A stretch of DNA of 64,000 nucleotides, taken from NCBI RefSeq assembly GCF_019264345.1, contig NZ_JAHVAO010000001.1, forward strand, positions 1,302,001-1,366,000, in the 5' to 3' direction. Numbering within the stretch: the first letter of the stretch is position 1; each line of letters begins with the position of its first letter. Positions 25,468-34,739 of the stretch are shown here, one piece after another. The notes beneath the pieces were generated by a model that was not told where the DNA came from, did no database searches, and saw nothing but the letters and a program-made list of their open reading frames with translations. The DNA comes from Marinobacter arenosus (GTDB lineage: Bacteria > Pseudomonadota > Gammaproteobacteria > Pseudomonadales > Oleiphilaceae). Both the position numbers and the translations under genes were made by a program.

Positions 25468-25502
25468 ACTCATCGACTCATTTTGTCATCAGCTTAACTC
25501 AT
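25468..25502. promoter_or_regulatory. ACTCAT direct repeats in the Lrp/astA divergent region
   Basis: ACTCAT at 25468, 25476 and 25497. The last two extend to a 10-bp repeat (ACTCATTTTG / ACTCATTTCG) 21 bp apart, two helical turns, which suits binding of an Lrp-type octamer to one DNA face. Confidence 0.45.
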
Positions 25503-25576
25503 TTCGATCACTTTGCATCTGCAAACCGACAGATTCACTGTTCATACTGTGCCCAAACCATTTCAGGATGTTGGTC

Positions 25577-26689
25577 ATGATCATTCGCCCCATTGCGCCT
25601 TCCGATCTGGACACGCTGTACCAGATCGCCATCGAGTCCGGACCGGGGTTCACCTCCCTGATGCCGGACCGCGACGCGCTTGCGCGCAAGATTGAGCACT
25701 CCATGGCCAGTTTCCGCCGGGCGGTTTCAGAGCCCGGCGACGAACACTACCTGTTCGTACTGGAAGACGAGGACACCGGAGACATACTGGGTACCACCGG
25801 CATTGAAGCCTCGGCCGGTCACACCAAACCGCTCTACCATTTCCATCGCAATACCGTGACCCACCATTCCCGCGATCTGGGTCTTCGGCGGAGCGTGGAA
25901 ACCCTGACCCGGTGCAACCACTATTCCGGATGTTCCGAAATCTGTTCACTCTACCTGCGACCGGAGTTCCGACGCGCCAACGCCGGCAAACTGCTGTCGA
26001 GGGTTCGCTTCCTGTTCATGGCGCTGCACCCCGAGCGTTTCTCCGACACAGTGATTGCCGAAATGCGCGGTGTATCAGACGCTTCGGGCCAGTCCCCTTT
26101 CTGGAACTGGCTGAAAGCCCACTTTGTCGACATGGAATTCGCCTCGGCCACCAGCCTCGTTGGCTCCGGCTATACCGACTTCATTGAAGAGCTCATGCCC
26201 GCGCATCCGCTGTATACCTGCCTGATGAGTCCCGAGGCACGGGCCGTGATCAGCCAGGTGCACGAGCACACTCGCCCGGCCCTGCACATGCTGGAGGCCG
26301 AAGGCTTTCGCCATAAGGGGTTGGTGGATCTGTTCGACGCGGGCCCCACGGTGGAATGCCTGCTGTCCGAGATCCGCAGCGTGCGGGAGGCCCGGGACTG
26401 GCAGGTTCAGGTGGACACAGGTCCGGCCAGCCAGTTCCAGAAACGGTCCCGTGAACCAATTGCCACACCGCTGCTGATCACCAATACTGGAACGGCAGGC
26501 TTCCGGGCCACGGTCGTGACCGACGCCAGCATGCACGGCACCCATACACTTTGCCTGAGCCCGGAACAGGCGCGCGGACTGGCCCTTGAGCAGGGCGGAA
26601 CCTGCCAGGCCCTGCCCCTGACCCGTTCGCGGCACAATGCAACGGCAGACCTTAACCCCACTCGTCCGGAGATCCATTATGCACACTGA
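25577..26689 (+). CDS. astA: Arginine N-succinyltransferase
   Basis: 370-aa cytosolic enzyme that transfers succinyl from succinyl-CoA to arginine, first step of the AST arginine degradation pathway. GNAT-like sequence typical of AstA: MIIRPIAPSDLDTLYQIA, SGPGFTSLMPDRD, ICSLYLRPEFRRANAGKLLS, then FIEELMPAHPLY and GLVDLFDAGPTVEC. About 25 residues longer than E. coli AstA. Start at 25577 (AGGATG upstream). The other ast genes are not here; it overlaps the next gene by 11 bases, a DUF1338 enzyme, which is unusual for ast clusters. Confidence 0.92.
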   Translation: MIIRPIAPSDLDTLYQIAIESGPGFTSLMPDRDALARKIEHSMASFRRAVSEPGDEHYLFVLEDEDTGDILGTTGIEASAGHTKPLYHFHRNTVTHHSRDLGLRRSVETLTRCNHYSGCSEICSLYLRPEFRRANAGKLLSRVRFLFMALHPERFSDTVIAEMRGVSDASGQSPFWNWLKAHFVDMEFASATSLVGSGYTDFIEELMPAHPLYTCLMSPEARAVISQVHEHTRPALHMLEAEGFRHKGLVDLFDAGPTVECLLSEIRSVREARDWQVQVDTGPASQFQKRSREPIATPLLITNTGTAGFRATVVTDASMHGTHTLCLSPEQARGLALEQGGTCQALPLTRSRHNATADLNPTRPEIHYAH

Positions 26690-27485
26690 CCGCGATTCCC
26701 TGTTCCAACAACTCTGGCAAAGCTACCGGGAGGTCACGCCGTCGGCTGAGGAGATTCATCGCATCCTGGGCGCCGAGGAAGGTCAGGCCATCGTGAACGA
26801 TCACATCGCCCTGCGGACGTTCAACCTGCCGCCGGTCGGCCTCGACGCGCTCGCAGAGCATTTCCTGAGCCTGGGTTACCGCCAGGGTGGCGAGTACCAC
26901 TTTGACGCAAAAAAACTCTATGCCCGGCATTATGAGCACCCGGATCCGAACGCGCCCAAGGTATTCATTTCCGAGCTGCTGGTCGAGCAGTGCTCCCCGG
27001 CGCTGCAGGCGACGGTCAAGGACCTGGTCGCCCAGGTGTCGCCCGAAAGCGTGACCGCGGATAATTTCCTCTACTCCGGCCGACACTGGGAGGTCGATTA
27101 CCAGACCTACCGGGCCCTGCTGGAGGAAAGCGAATACGCGGCCTGGATGGCGGCCTGGGGCTATCGGGCCAACCATTTCACGGTCAGCATCAATCACCTT
27201 ACCCAGTTCCATACCGTGCCGGAAATCAACCAGTTGCTGAAGGATCACGGATACACCGTCAACGCCTCCGGCGGTGAGGTCAAAGGCTCCCCGGATGACC
27301 TTCTGGAGCAGTCCTCCACCATGGCGGACCGCATGCCTGTTCGCTTCTCGGACCGGGAGGAGACCATCCCCAGCTGCTTCTACGAGTTTGCTCTGCGCTA
27401 CCCGAAACCGGACGGTACGTTATACAGCGGATTCGTTGCCGCCTCGGCCGACAAGATCTTCGAAAGTACCAACGCCGCCGGGTGA
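26679..27485 (+). CDS. DUF1338 metalloenzyme (2-oxoadipate dioxygenase/decarboxylase-like)
   Basis: 268 aa. Family PF07063; characterised long members (HglS/YdcJ) convert 2-oxoadipate to 2-hydroxyglutarate in lysine breakdown with an iron held by two His and one Glu. The equivalent residues are visible: H42 in NDHIALRTF, H166 in RANHFTVSINHL and E236 in CFYEFALRY. This is the short form (long HglS is about 460 aa). I start at 26679, with GGAGATCC upstream; this overlaps the astA end by 11 bases, so the two are coupled. The pairing hints at a role in arginine/lysine catabolism; the substrate is an inference. Confidence 0.82.
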   Translation: MHTDRDSLFQQLWQSYREVTPSAEEIHRILGAEEGQAIVNDHIALRTFNLPPVGLDALAEHFLSLGYRQGGEYHFDAKKLYARHYEHPDPNAPKVFISELLVEQCSPALQATVKDLVAQVSPESVTADNFLYSGRHWEVDYQTYRALLEESEYAAWMAAWGYRANHFTVSINHLTQFHTVPEINQLLKDHGYTVNASGGEVKGSPDDLLEQSSTMADRMPVRFSDREETIPSCFYEFALRYPKPDGTLYSGFVAASADKIFESTNAAG

Positions 27486-27511
27486 CCCCCCGGCTCGGGA
27501 GGGCGGGTGGT

Positions 27512-28168
27512 TCACGACCACCCCTGCTCTCCCAGCAGCGGCACAAACCTGACATCCCCCAGGTTTTCACTGCGGAATTCGGTGTCCGATATCCGGGTAA
27601 CCCGCTGCAGTGACTGCACGGTGTGCACCGATCCCACCGGGATCACCAGGTGGCCACCGATACTCAGTTGCTGTTTGAGGGTCTCCGGCACCACGGGAGC
27701 ACCCGCCGCCACGCAGATACCATCGAAGGGCGCCTGCTCCGGCCACCCCAGGGTGCCGTCGCCGCAGCGCACCACCACGTTGTCATACCCCTCGGCCGAC
27801 AGGGTTTCCGCAGCGTGGTCCGCCAACTCCGGAATGCGCTCGATGCTGAACACCCTGTCGGCAATCGAGGCGAGCACTGCCGCTGCGTACCCCGAACCAG
27901 TACCGATATCCAGAACCACGTCCCCACCCTTCAGATCGAGCGCATCCGCCATCAATGCGACAATATAGGGCTGGGAAATCGTCTGCCCGGATCCGATGGG
28001 TAATGGCCCGTCGTCGTAGGCACTGTCAATCAGGGTTCGGGTGACAAATTTTTCCCGGGGAACCCGCCTCATCGCCTCGATAACCAGCGGTGAAGAAATC
28101 CCCCGCCCGATGATCTGGTTCTCCACCATCCAGGCCCGACGCGACGCAAAATCCCTCTGCTCGTTCAT
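27512..28168 (-). CDS. pcm: Protein-L-isoaspartate O-methyltransferase
   Basis: 218 aa, normal length. Repairs age-damaged aspartyl residues in proteins using SAM. Motifs: MRRVPREKFV, YDDGPLPIGSGQTISQPYIVA, SAM-binding VLDIGTGSGYAAAVLA (about residues 82-97). Unlike the common gammaproteobacterial arrangement, it is not beside surE or nlpD/rpoS in this window. Confidence 0.93.
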   Translation of the reverse strand: MNEQRDFASRRAWMVENQIIGRGISSPLVIEAMRRVPREKFVTRTLIDSAYDDGPLPIGSGQTISQPYIVALMADALDLKGGDVVLDIGTGSGYAAAVLASIADRVFSIERIPELADHAAETLSAEGYDNVVVRCGDGTLGWPEQAPFDGICVAAGAPVVPETLKQQLSIGGHLVIPVGSVHTVQSLQRVTRISDTEFRSENLGDVRFVPLLGEQGWS

Positions 28169-28359
28169 GATCCCTCCTCCCCGACCGGCTCACTTACCGG
28201 TCGTTACAAAGCGGTAACCTTTTTACAACGGCGCCTCTCGGCACGTCTGACTATTTTCTAGTCACGGCCAACCGAAACACAACCGTTCGGTGCCTCAAAA
28301 CAACAACAATCGGGGCAGTCGGAACCCGCTGCAGAAGTTCCGCTGTCGAGGAGAAATCA

Positions 28360-29025
28360 ATGTCTGCATCCGTCAATCACCTCGAAGAGCGGACCCAGGA
28401 TTCGTCCGAGCTGCTCGAACACATCATTCCGTCCGCGATAACACTTGCGATGATGCTGCGCCACAAAAAGATGGCGGCCTGGCTGCGCGCGGAGTTTGAT
28501 GGCTATCAGGACAAGGAAATGGCACCGCCGTTTCGACACGGCCTGCACGGCCATATCGTGGCGCGGTCGCCTCAATATGGCTGGATTCCTGCGCCGGTTA
28601 ACGACCAGCAAAAGCAGGAATACGGTGACCTGGATCTGCTTGAGGGCGCCAAGGCCCTGGAGAAGATCTGCGTGAACAGCAAAAAAGGCGACGGCAATCG
28701 GGTATTGCTCAGCCCGGAAGACATGGTGGTTCTCCAAAAGCAGATCAACCTGAGCGCGGAACTGGCGATCAATCTCAGCCGGGACCAGTACTGCAAGCTG
28801 CTGCGAACCATTCGGGGAGCCATCTATCTGTACGCCGGGGCCTTGATAGCCAAGGGCCTGGCTGGCGAGCACAACCACTACAGCCCGGACGAGCGGGCGC
28901 TGGTGGCCGATCTTGACGATCCGGAGCGGTTCTGGCGCCAGGCCATGGATGAGCTGGACAGCCTGCCGGTTGCGGATGTGAAACCCGCCGGGTTTCTGGA
29001 GCGGGTGTTCGGGCGGGCCAGCTAA
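28360..29025 (+). CDS. AbiTii domain protein
   Basis: 221 aa. Residues about 20-150 match the AbiTii domain (found in abortive-infection-type toxins): ITLAMMLRHKKMAAWLRAEFDGYQD, then PPFRHG and a YGWIPAPVND segment. The typical pattern is a helical pair ending in W(I/L)xxELxGY followed by PxYR and GWIP. No membrane segment. Excellent ribosome-binding site GAGGAGAAATCA. It stands alone: no antitoxin-like small gene or restriction/phage gene is adjacent, the neighbour on the other strand being a TauE exporter. Upstream, GACTATTTTCTAGTC (28246) is a small inverted repeat. Domain call is by pattern memory. Confidence 0.65.
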   Translation: MSASVNHLEERTQDSSELLEHIIPSAITLAMMLRHKKMAAWLRAEFDGYQDKEMAPPFRHGLHGHIVARSPQYGWIPAPVNDQQKQEYGDLDLLEGAKALEKICVNSKKGDGNRVLLSPEDMVVLQKQINLSAELAINLSRDQYCKLLRTIRGAIYLYAGALIAKGLAGEHNHYSPDERALVADLDDPERFWRQAMDELDSLPVADVKPAGFLERVFGRAS

Positions 29026-29037
29026 ACCGCCCGTCCA

Positions 29038-29835
29038 TCACCCGAGCACGCTCACCATGCCGATGCTGCTGACAATCAGCAGCACGGTACCCAGAACCCG
29101 GAAAAAGACCGGCGTTTCAGCCCTCAGTATACGGTCGTGTGCCCGGAGCCCGATAACGTGGCCCACCGCAGCGCAGGGAAGCAACCACACGTGATGAATC
29201 AATTGAAGGTCAACGCCTGCCCACACGAAGGCCCCCATCTTGATCAGCACCAGAATAAACCAGAGCGCGAAAAGCGTATCCCGCAGCTTTTCCTTCGGCA
29301 GGTGCTGTGCCGCTACCGCAATGATCAGTGGCGCCCCGATCAGGGACGTTCCGCTGATGTAACCACCGACCATCAGGAACAGCGCGTCCACCGTCTTGCT
29401 GCCACTGCGGAACGGTTTGTTGACGATGTAAGACACCGAGTACAGGGCCACGATCACGAAGATGATGGCACTGAGAACATCACCGGGCATGGTGATCAGG
29501 CCGAAAACCCCAATCAGCTTGGGCACGATCATGATGGCCAGGATGCGCCACAAATACTGCCAGTCCACGGTACCTTCGGTGACGGCAGCAGCCACCCCGG
29601 ATCCGTCGGATCCGGGCGCTGACCGCTTCCGGTTGTTCAACCAGATGGTCAGTGACGAGAACACCAGAAGATGCACGGCGATGATCGGCAGGAATACCAG
29701 CGGCTCGTCCAGCACCAGCAGCAGGAAAGGCAACGACAGTACCGCACCGCCGAAGCCGAGGCCTGAGCGGACAAATCCGCTCCAGATAAAGATCAGAGCG
29801 ATCAGAACGTACTGGAAAAGACTGAGATCAGACAT
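29038..29835 (-). CDS. TauE/SafE (TSUP) family sulfur-anion exporter
   Basis: 265-aa inner-membrane protein with about 8 hydrophobic helices. Family signature GFVRSGLGFGGAVLSLPFLLL (about residues 20-40) and the repeat-half counterpart GGYISGTSLIGAPLIIAV (about 160). Known members move sulfite, sulfoacetate or other organosulfur anions; the substrate here is unknown. Polar break with charged SAPGSDGSG loop about residue 75. Divergent from the chemotaxis receptor. Confidence 0.85.
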   Translation of the reverse strand: MSDLSLFQYVLIALIFIWSGFVRSGLGFGGAVLSLPFLLLVLDEPLVFLPIIAVHLLVFSSLTIWLNNRKRSAPGSDGSGVAAAVTEGTVDWQYLWRILAIMIVPKLIGVFGLITMPGDVLSAIIFVIVALYSVSYIVNKPFRSGSKTVDALFLMVGGYISGTSLIGAPLIIAVAAQHLPKEKLRDTLFALWFILVLIKMGAFVWAGVDLQLIHHVWLLPCAAVGHVIGLRAHDRILRAETPVFFRVLGTVLLIVSSIGMVSVLG

Positions 29836-29936
29836 AGCGCCCTTTTTTCTGAATGAATGCTCCAGTTCTGTCCCGGGGAGCCGATAACATCCTTAACCCG
29901 ATGCGCCGGACAAACAAAAAAAACCGGAGGACCGTG

Positions 29937-31817
29937 ATGTCCCTGTCCTGGAAACAGAAATTTTCATTGCTGATTGCGGCCACCTTCGTTGGCTTGGCCA
30001 TCGCCATGCTGGCCTCACTGAGCGGACTGAGCAAAGTGTCCGAGGCCTACGAGGCTCGCGGTGAGGCGCGGGCCTACGGCGCATCCTCGCTGGGCCTGCT
30101 CAATGACTGGCTGGCCCTGGAGCGCCTCAGTGAGGACCTGACGCCTGACCGTGTGGCCGCGTTTCAGGACGAACTCGAAGCACTGACCGGACAGGCCGAC
30201 CAGCTGACAGAGTTCGCGCAGCACTTGCCCGACGGTGCCGGCATGGAAAAGACCGCCGCCCGGGTGCGCGACAAGGTTCAGGAGTATACAGAACTCCGGC
30301 ACGAATGGCTGGCGGCAAGCCAGACACTCGGCCTAACCAGCGACGAGGGGCTGAAAGCCACCCTGTCGGGATACGTCGATAACGACCTTCGCCAGATCAG
30401 CATTTCCATTTTCAATGACGACATCAACGTCATTGCCTCCAATTACCGGGACTACCTGGACACCTTTGACGCCGCCTACGCCGAACGGACCCGGGAAGCC
30501 GTCGTCCGAATGCAGAGCGTGGTCCGGGAGATGGACTGGCAGGACATCGACATCGGCCAGGCGGTGCAGGGCCTGGCCGATGCCTTTGCCGAGGCGGAGA
30601 ACGTCATCGGCGGCCTCGCCCAGCTTGAAACCCGGCTGGCCGCCAGCGGGACAGCACTCAGGGCGCTGATCGACCAACAGAACGAAGCCCTCGATAACGG
30701 CTTGATCCCGGCCACCAGCGAACAGGCCGAGGAAGCCCGCACTGCCTCCACCTGGCTGATCGTGGCCACATCGGTCGCCGTTCTGGTGGTGCTGATCCTC
30801 ACGCTCACCGGTGCCTCACGCACACTCGTCAGACGCCTGAACGAAGTGGTTTCCCTGTTGAGCCAGGTGGCAGCCGGGGATCTCAGCCAGCGCCTGGACC
30901 CGGGCAAGAATCCCAAGGATGAGTTCAACCGCCTCGGCGCAGCCACCAACAAGATGCTGGACGATGTCTCGACGGTGATCGGCCAGGTGCTGGAAGGTAA
31001 CAAGTCACTGGCCAGCCTGCAGGCTGAACTCGACGCCCTGATCGGGCAGATGGGCCGAAACGGCGAACAGGTGGAAGACGAAACCGAGCAGACCGCCACC
31101 GCCGTTCAGGAAATCTCCCACACCGCGATCGACATCGCCCAGTACACCCAGTCGGTCAATGCCGCCACCCAGAGTGCGAACGGCGCCGCCCAATCCGGTG
31201 CCCAGGTGATCAAGCGCAGCGCCGACAGCATGAGCGCCCTCGCCGCCCGGATCCAGGAATCCCACGACCAGATTGGCCAGCTCAGCAAGACCGGGGAAAA
31301 GGTCAATTCCATTGTTGATGTGATCAACGGCCTCGCCGAGCAAACCAACCTGCTCGCCCTGAATGCGGCCATTGAAGCCGCACGGGCCGGCGAGGCTGGC
31401 CGTGGCTTCTCGGTTGTGGCCGACGAGGTCCGGTCACTGGCGGAGAAAACCGTTTCGGCCACCAACGGCATCGCCGGAATCGTAGACTCCCTGAACCGGG
31501 AAACCGCCGCCATTACCACGATGATGAAGCAGGGCCTGGAATCGGCGAGCGAGGGCGAAAAGAGCGCCGGGGAAGCTGCCCGGGCCATCGACCAGATAAC
31601 CGGGTCGATCAACCAGCTGGCCGGCGATATGAACCAGGTGGTGTCGTCGGTGGAAGGCATTTCCACCACCACGGAGGAAATTGCCCAGAAGGTAGAGCAG
31701 ATCCACGGACACACCCGGGAAACCGCGGACATCCGGCTCCAGCTCAACCGGCACATTGACCGACTATCCTCCCAGACCGCCGCCCTGACCGAGGTCTCAC
31801 AACGGTTCCGGCTCTAG
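29937..31817 (+). CDS. Methyl-accepting chemotaxis protein
   Basis: 626-aa chemoreceptor. First membrane helix about residues 8-30 ([19 protein letters not shown]), a roughly 240-residue helical periplasmic sensor domain, second helix about 275-295 ([19 protein letters not shown]), HAMP domain ([20 protein letters not shown]), then the cytoplasmic coiled-coil with hairpin tip [41 protein letters not shown] start at 29937 because CCGGAGGACCGTG precedes it and the membrane helix begins there; the longer N-terminal frame has no support. No CheW-tethering pentapeptide is evident at the C-terminus. The sensed ligand is unknown. Confidence 0.92.
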   Translation: MSLSWKQKFSLLIAATFVGLAIAMLASLSGLSKVSEAYEARGEARAYGASSLGLLNDWLALERLSEDLTPDRVAAFQDELEALTGQADQLTEFAQHLPDGAGMEKTAARVRDKVQEYTELRHEWLAASQTLGLTSDEGLKATLSGYVDNDLRQISISIFNDDINVIASNYRDYLDTFDAAYAERTREAVVRMQSVVREMDWQDIDIGQAVQGLADAFAEAENVIGGLAQLETRLAASGTALRALIDQQNEALDNGLIPATSEQAEEARTASTWLIVATSVAVLVVLILTLTGASRTLVRRLNEVVSLLSQVAAGDLSQRLDPGKNPKDEFNRLGAATNKMLDDVSTVIGQVLEGNKSLASLQAELDALIGQMGRNGEQVEDETEQTATAVQEISHTAIDIAQYTQSVNAATQSANGAAQSGAQVIKRSADSMSALAARIQESHDQIGQLSKTGEKVNSIVDVINGLAEQTNLLALNAAIEAARAGEAGRGFSVVADEVRSLAEKTVSATNGIAGIVDSLNRETAAITTMMKQGLESASEGEKSAGEAARAIDQITGSINQLAGDMNQVVSSVEGISTTTEEIAQKVEQIHGHTRETADIRLQLNRHIDRLSSQTAALTEVSQRFRL

Positions 31818-31841
31818 GCCTGCTCCGTGCAGCGGCTACCC

Positions 31842-31870
31842 TTGCATCCATCAGGCGGCAGGGGTAGCAT
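31842..31870 (+). promoter_or_regulatory. Sigma-70 promoter of radical SAM gene
   Basis: TTGCAT (31842-31847), exactly 17 bp spacer, TAGCAT (31865-31870). The LexA-type box begins six bases downstream, at the expected transcription start, the classic arrangement for repression. Confidence 0.6.
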
Positions 31871-31876
31871 ACCAAA

Positions 31877-31896
31877 TACTGTACATTTAAACAGTA
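31877..31896. promoter_or_regulatory. LexA (SOS) box
   Basis: TACTGTACATTTAAACAGTA: CTGT, eight bases, ACAG with the flanking TA on both sides, matching the gammaproteobacterial LexA consensus TACTGT-N8-ACAGTA in every specified position. It ends 12 bases before the ATG of the radical SAM gene. Confidence 0.85.
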
Positions 31897-31908
31897 TTGG
31901 TGTCCTCG

Positions 31909-32970
31909 ATGAAAACCCGCGCAACCGGCCTCAATCCCCACAACCGCTTCCAGACAATTGTCACCGACCGCGACGTGGACGATGGCTGGCATCACGCGCC
32001 GGAAGACGACCTTAACCCGGATTCCCTCGCCACCGAGGTTGTCAACGAAACGGTCCGGTCGATCATCAGCCGCAACACGTCACCGGACGTGCCCTTCGAT
32101 CAGTCCATCAACCCCTACCGTGGCTGCGAGCATGCTTGCATCTACTGTTTTGCCCGCCCGACCCATGCCTACTGGGACATGTCGCCGGGACTGGATTTCG
32201 AAACCCGCCTGATTGCCAAGCCCAATGCCGCCCGGAAACTGCGGGAGGAACTGGACAAACCCGGCTATCGCGTATCGCCCATTGCCCTGGGCGTCAACAC
32301 GGATGCCTACCAACCCCTGGAGCGCAGTCGCCGAATCACCCGCGAATTGCTCGAGGTGTTGCTGGAATATCGCCACCCGGTCTCCATCATCACCAAGGGG
32401 GCGCTGATTCTCAGGGATCTGGATCTGTTGTCGGAACTTGCCCGCCAGTGCCTGTGCTCGGTCCGCGTCAGCCTGACCACCCTCAGCAACGACCTGAAAC
32501 GCCGCATGGAACCGCGCACCGCAGCTCCGGCAACGCGGCTTAGAATGATCGAGCAGCTCGCCGGGGCGGGCATTCCAACCGGCATCATTCTGGGGCCGGT
32601 GATCCCGTTCGTGAATGACCAGGAAATCGAGGCTATCCTGACCGCAGCGGCCGCCGCCGGGGCCACCCGAGCCAGTTGGATCATGCTGCGCTTACCCCTG
32701 GAGCTGGATGAACTCTTCCAGGACTGGCTACACAGGCATTTTCCGCAGCGCGCGGAGCACGTCATGAACCGGATCCGCGATTTGCGGGGCGGCAAGAGCT
32801 ACGACGCCACCTTCGGGCGCCGGATGACCGGCACCGGTCCCTATTCGGACCTTATCCGTCAGCGATTTACCAGGAAGGCCCGGCAGCTGGGACTGAACCT
32901 GCACGAGGAAGAGCCGTTGCGGAACGATCTTTTCCAGCGACCTGCCGGGGAACAAATGGGACTCTGGTAG
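31909..32970 (+). CDS. PA0069-family radical SAM protein (spore photoproduct lyase-like)
   Basis: 353 aa. Iron-sulfur cluster motif GCEHACIYCF (C-x3-C-x2-C, about residues 78-86), preceded by SINPYRGCEH, and a TIM-barrel-like body with LGVNTDAYQPLE, ITKGALILRDLDLL and VSLTTL segments. Related to the SplB branch of radical SAM enzymes that repair UV dimers, but the precise reaction of the PA0069/Rv2578c group is not established. A LexA box just upstream fits DNA-damage control. I start at ATG 31909 rather than TTG 31897, which lies within the operator. Confidence 0.88.
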   Translation: MKTRATGLNPHNRFQTIVTDRDVDDGWHHAPEDDLNPDSLATEVVNETVRSIISRNTSPDVPFDQSINPYRGCEHACIYCFARPTHAYWDMSPGLDFETRLIAKPNAARKLREELDKPGYRVSPIALGVNTDAYQPLERSRRITRELLEVLLEYRHPVSIITKGALILRDLDLLSELARQCLCSVRVSLTTLSNDLKRRMEPRTAAPATRLRMIEQLAGAGIPTGIILGPVIPFVNDQEIEAILTAAAAAGATRASWIMLRLPLELDELFQDWLHRHFPQRAEHVMNRIRDLRGGKSYDATFGRRMTGTGPYSDLIRQRFTRKARQLGLNLHEEEPLRNDLFQRPAGEQMGLW

Positions 32971-33032
32971 CGTCGAAACGTGTGTGCCCAGTCTTCCGCT
33001 GAGGCACTTCATGGACGTTCCGGAGAAACGCA

Positions 33033-34739
33033 ATGCCTGGATCAAGGACTGTCGCAAGCAGGATGCTTTTGGTCATTGCCCTTGGCGCCACAACCGTTTT
33101 CTCCGGAACCGCGGATGCCGACGAGGCCATTGCCGAACGGGTCGAGGCGCTCGGTGCCGGTTTCCCGGTCGAGGTGCTCGGCGTTCCCCTGCTCGCGCGG
33201 CAGGCGCTGCTGGATTTCTACCGGGCCACCGGGTACGAGCGGGCCTGGCAATCCCCGGACCATCGCCAGCAACTGATCAGCGCCGTTGAAACGGCCGTTC
33301 AGGATGGCCTGGACCCCGAGGATTATCATTCGGAGGTGCTCTACGACCTGGCACATCGTACCCTGCCCGAGCTTTCCCGCGAGTTGCAGGCCGACATGGA
33401 CTTACTCCTCTCCGATGCCTTCATGCTCCTTGGGTCCCACCTGCTTGATGGCAAGGTCAACCCGAAAACCCTGCAAGCGGAATGGACGGCCAATCGTCGA
33501 CAACGGCGGCTGGACACCCTACTCAAAACGGCGCTGAGCAGCGGCGACATTGCCGGAACACTGCAATCACTGCGCCCAAACCACTCCGGATACCAGGGGT
33601 TGGTCCGGGCCCGCCAAACAATGACCAGGCTCCTTGGCCAGCCCTGGCTGCCCATTGCCGGCGGCCCGGTCATTGGTCCCGGCGACCGGGACGATCGGAT
33701 GCCGGAAATACGCCGTCGGTTAACAGCCCTGGGCGACCTGCCCGACTACCAACTGGCGTCGGACCTCCGGCATTACAGTGGCGAACTCGAAGTGGTTGTG
33801 CCGGCGTTCCAGGCCCGCCACGGACTCGAACCGGACGGCCTCATCGGCCGACAGACGTTGGCCGCCCTCAACCTGTTGCCCGTTGAACGGATACGGCGGA
33901 TTGATGCGTCGCTGGAACGTTGGCGCTGGCTTCCGGAATCGCTTGGTGACCGGTTTGTCCTGGTCAACATCGCCGGCTACGAACTCAATCTGATCGACAA
34001 TGGTCGCCTCCGGCTGCACCGACGGGTCATCGTCGGCCAGCCCTACCGACAAACGCCGGTCTTCAGTGATCGAATCCGGTACCTGGTCCTGAACCCCGCC
34101 TGGACGGTACCCCGGACCTTGATGATTGAGGATCATCTTCCCCGGATCCTCCGCGACCCCGACTACCTTGAGCGCCTGAACATACAGGTGTACCAGGGCT
34201 GGGGCACCGACCGCCAGCGGGTGGATCCCGCCACGGTTGACTGGGCCTCGTTATCCGGCGATTACTTTCCCTACCAGCTGGTACAGGCGCCGGGGCCGAA
34301 CAACGCACTGGGCCGGATCAAGTTCATGTTTCCCAACCCGTACGACATCTACCTGCACGACACACCGTCGCAATCCCTGTTCGGTCGCCTTGGCCGTTCT
34401 TTCAGCGCCGGCTGCATTCGTGTGGAAGACCCTTTTCCACTGGCGGAGCAACTGCTGTCCGGGCATCCAGAGTGGAGCCTGGACCGGATTCTAGACGCCG
34501 CAGAGTCTTCCGAAACCCGGACCATAGTGTTACCACAGCCCATCCCCGTGTACATTCAATACTGGACAGCCTGGGTGGATGAGCACGGCGGTCTCCAGCT
34601 TCGCGATGACATCTATAATCGTGATAACCGCCTTATAAACCGTCTTCGCGAAACGCCCTCGGGGGATGCCGGGCGAATGACGCCGACGGCGGTTTTGCAC
34701 AGGACGTCCGCAAGCACCAGAAGCCAGGAGCAGCCATGA
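33033..34739 (+). CDS. L,D-transpeptidase, YcbB/LdtD type
   Basis: 568-aa exported peptidoglycan crosslinking enzyme forming 3-3 (DAP-DAP) bonds. Signal peptide about 1-29 (MLLVIALGATTVFSGTADA), an N-terminal scaffold domain, peptidoglycan-binding motif VVPAFQARHGLEPDGLIGRQTL (about residues 250-275), then the YkuD catalytic domain with HDTPSQSLFGR and FSAGCIRVEDP, nucleophile Cys 461. Matches E. coli LdtD in size (615 aa). Start at ATG with GGAGAAACGCA upstream. The stop overlaps the lipoprotein start (ATGA). Confidence 0.9.
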   Translation: MPGSRTVASRMLLVIALGATTVFSGTADADEAIAERVEALGAGFPVEVLGVPLLARQALLDFYRATGYERAWQSPDHRQQLISAVETAVQDGLDPEDYHSEVLYDLAHRTLPELSRELQADMDLLLSDAFMLLGSHLLDGKVNPKTLQAEWTANRRQRRLDTLLKTALSSGDIAGTLQSLRPNHSGYQGLVRARQTMTRLLGQPWLPIAGGPVIGPGDRDDRMPEIRRRLTALGDLPDYQLASDLRHYSGELEVVVPAFQARHGLEPDGLIGRQTLAALNLLPVERIRRIDASLERWRWLPESLGDRFVLVNIAGYELNLIDNGRLRLHRRVIVGQPYRQTPVFSDRIRYLVLNPAWTVPRTLMIEDHLPRILRDPDYLERLNIQVYQGWGTDRQRVDPATVDWASLSGDYFPYQLVQAPGPNNALGRIKFMFPNPYDIYLHDTPSQSLFGRLGRSFSAGCIRVEDPFPLAEQLLSGHPEWSLDRILDAAESSETRTIVLPQPIPVYIQYWTAWVDEHGGLQLRDDIYNRDNRLINRLRETPSGDAGRMTPTAVLHRTSASTRSQEQP

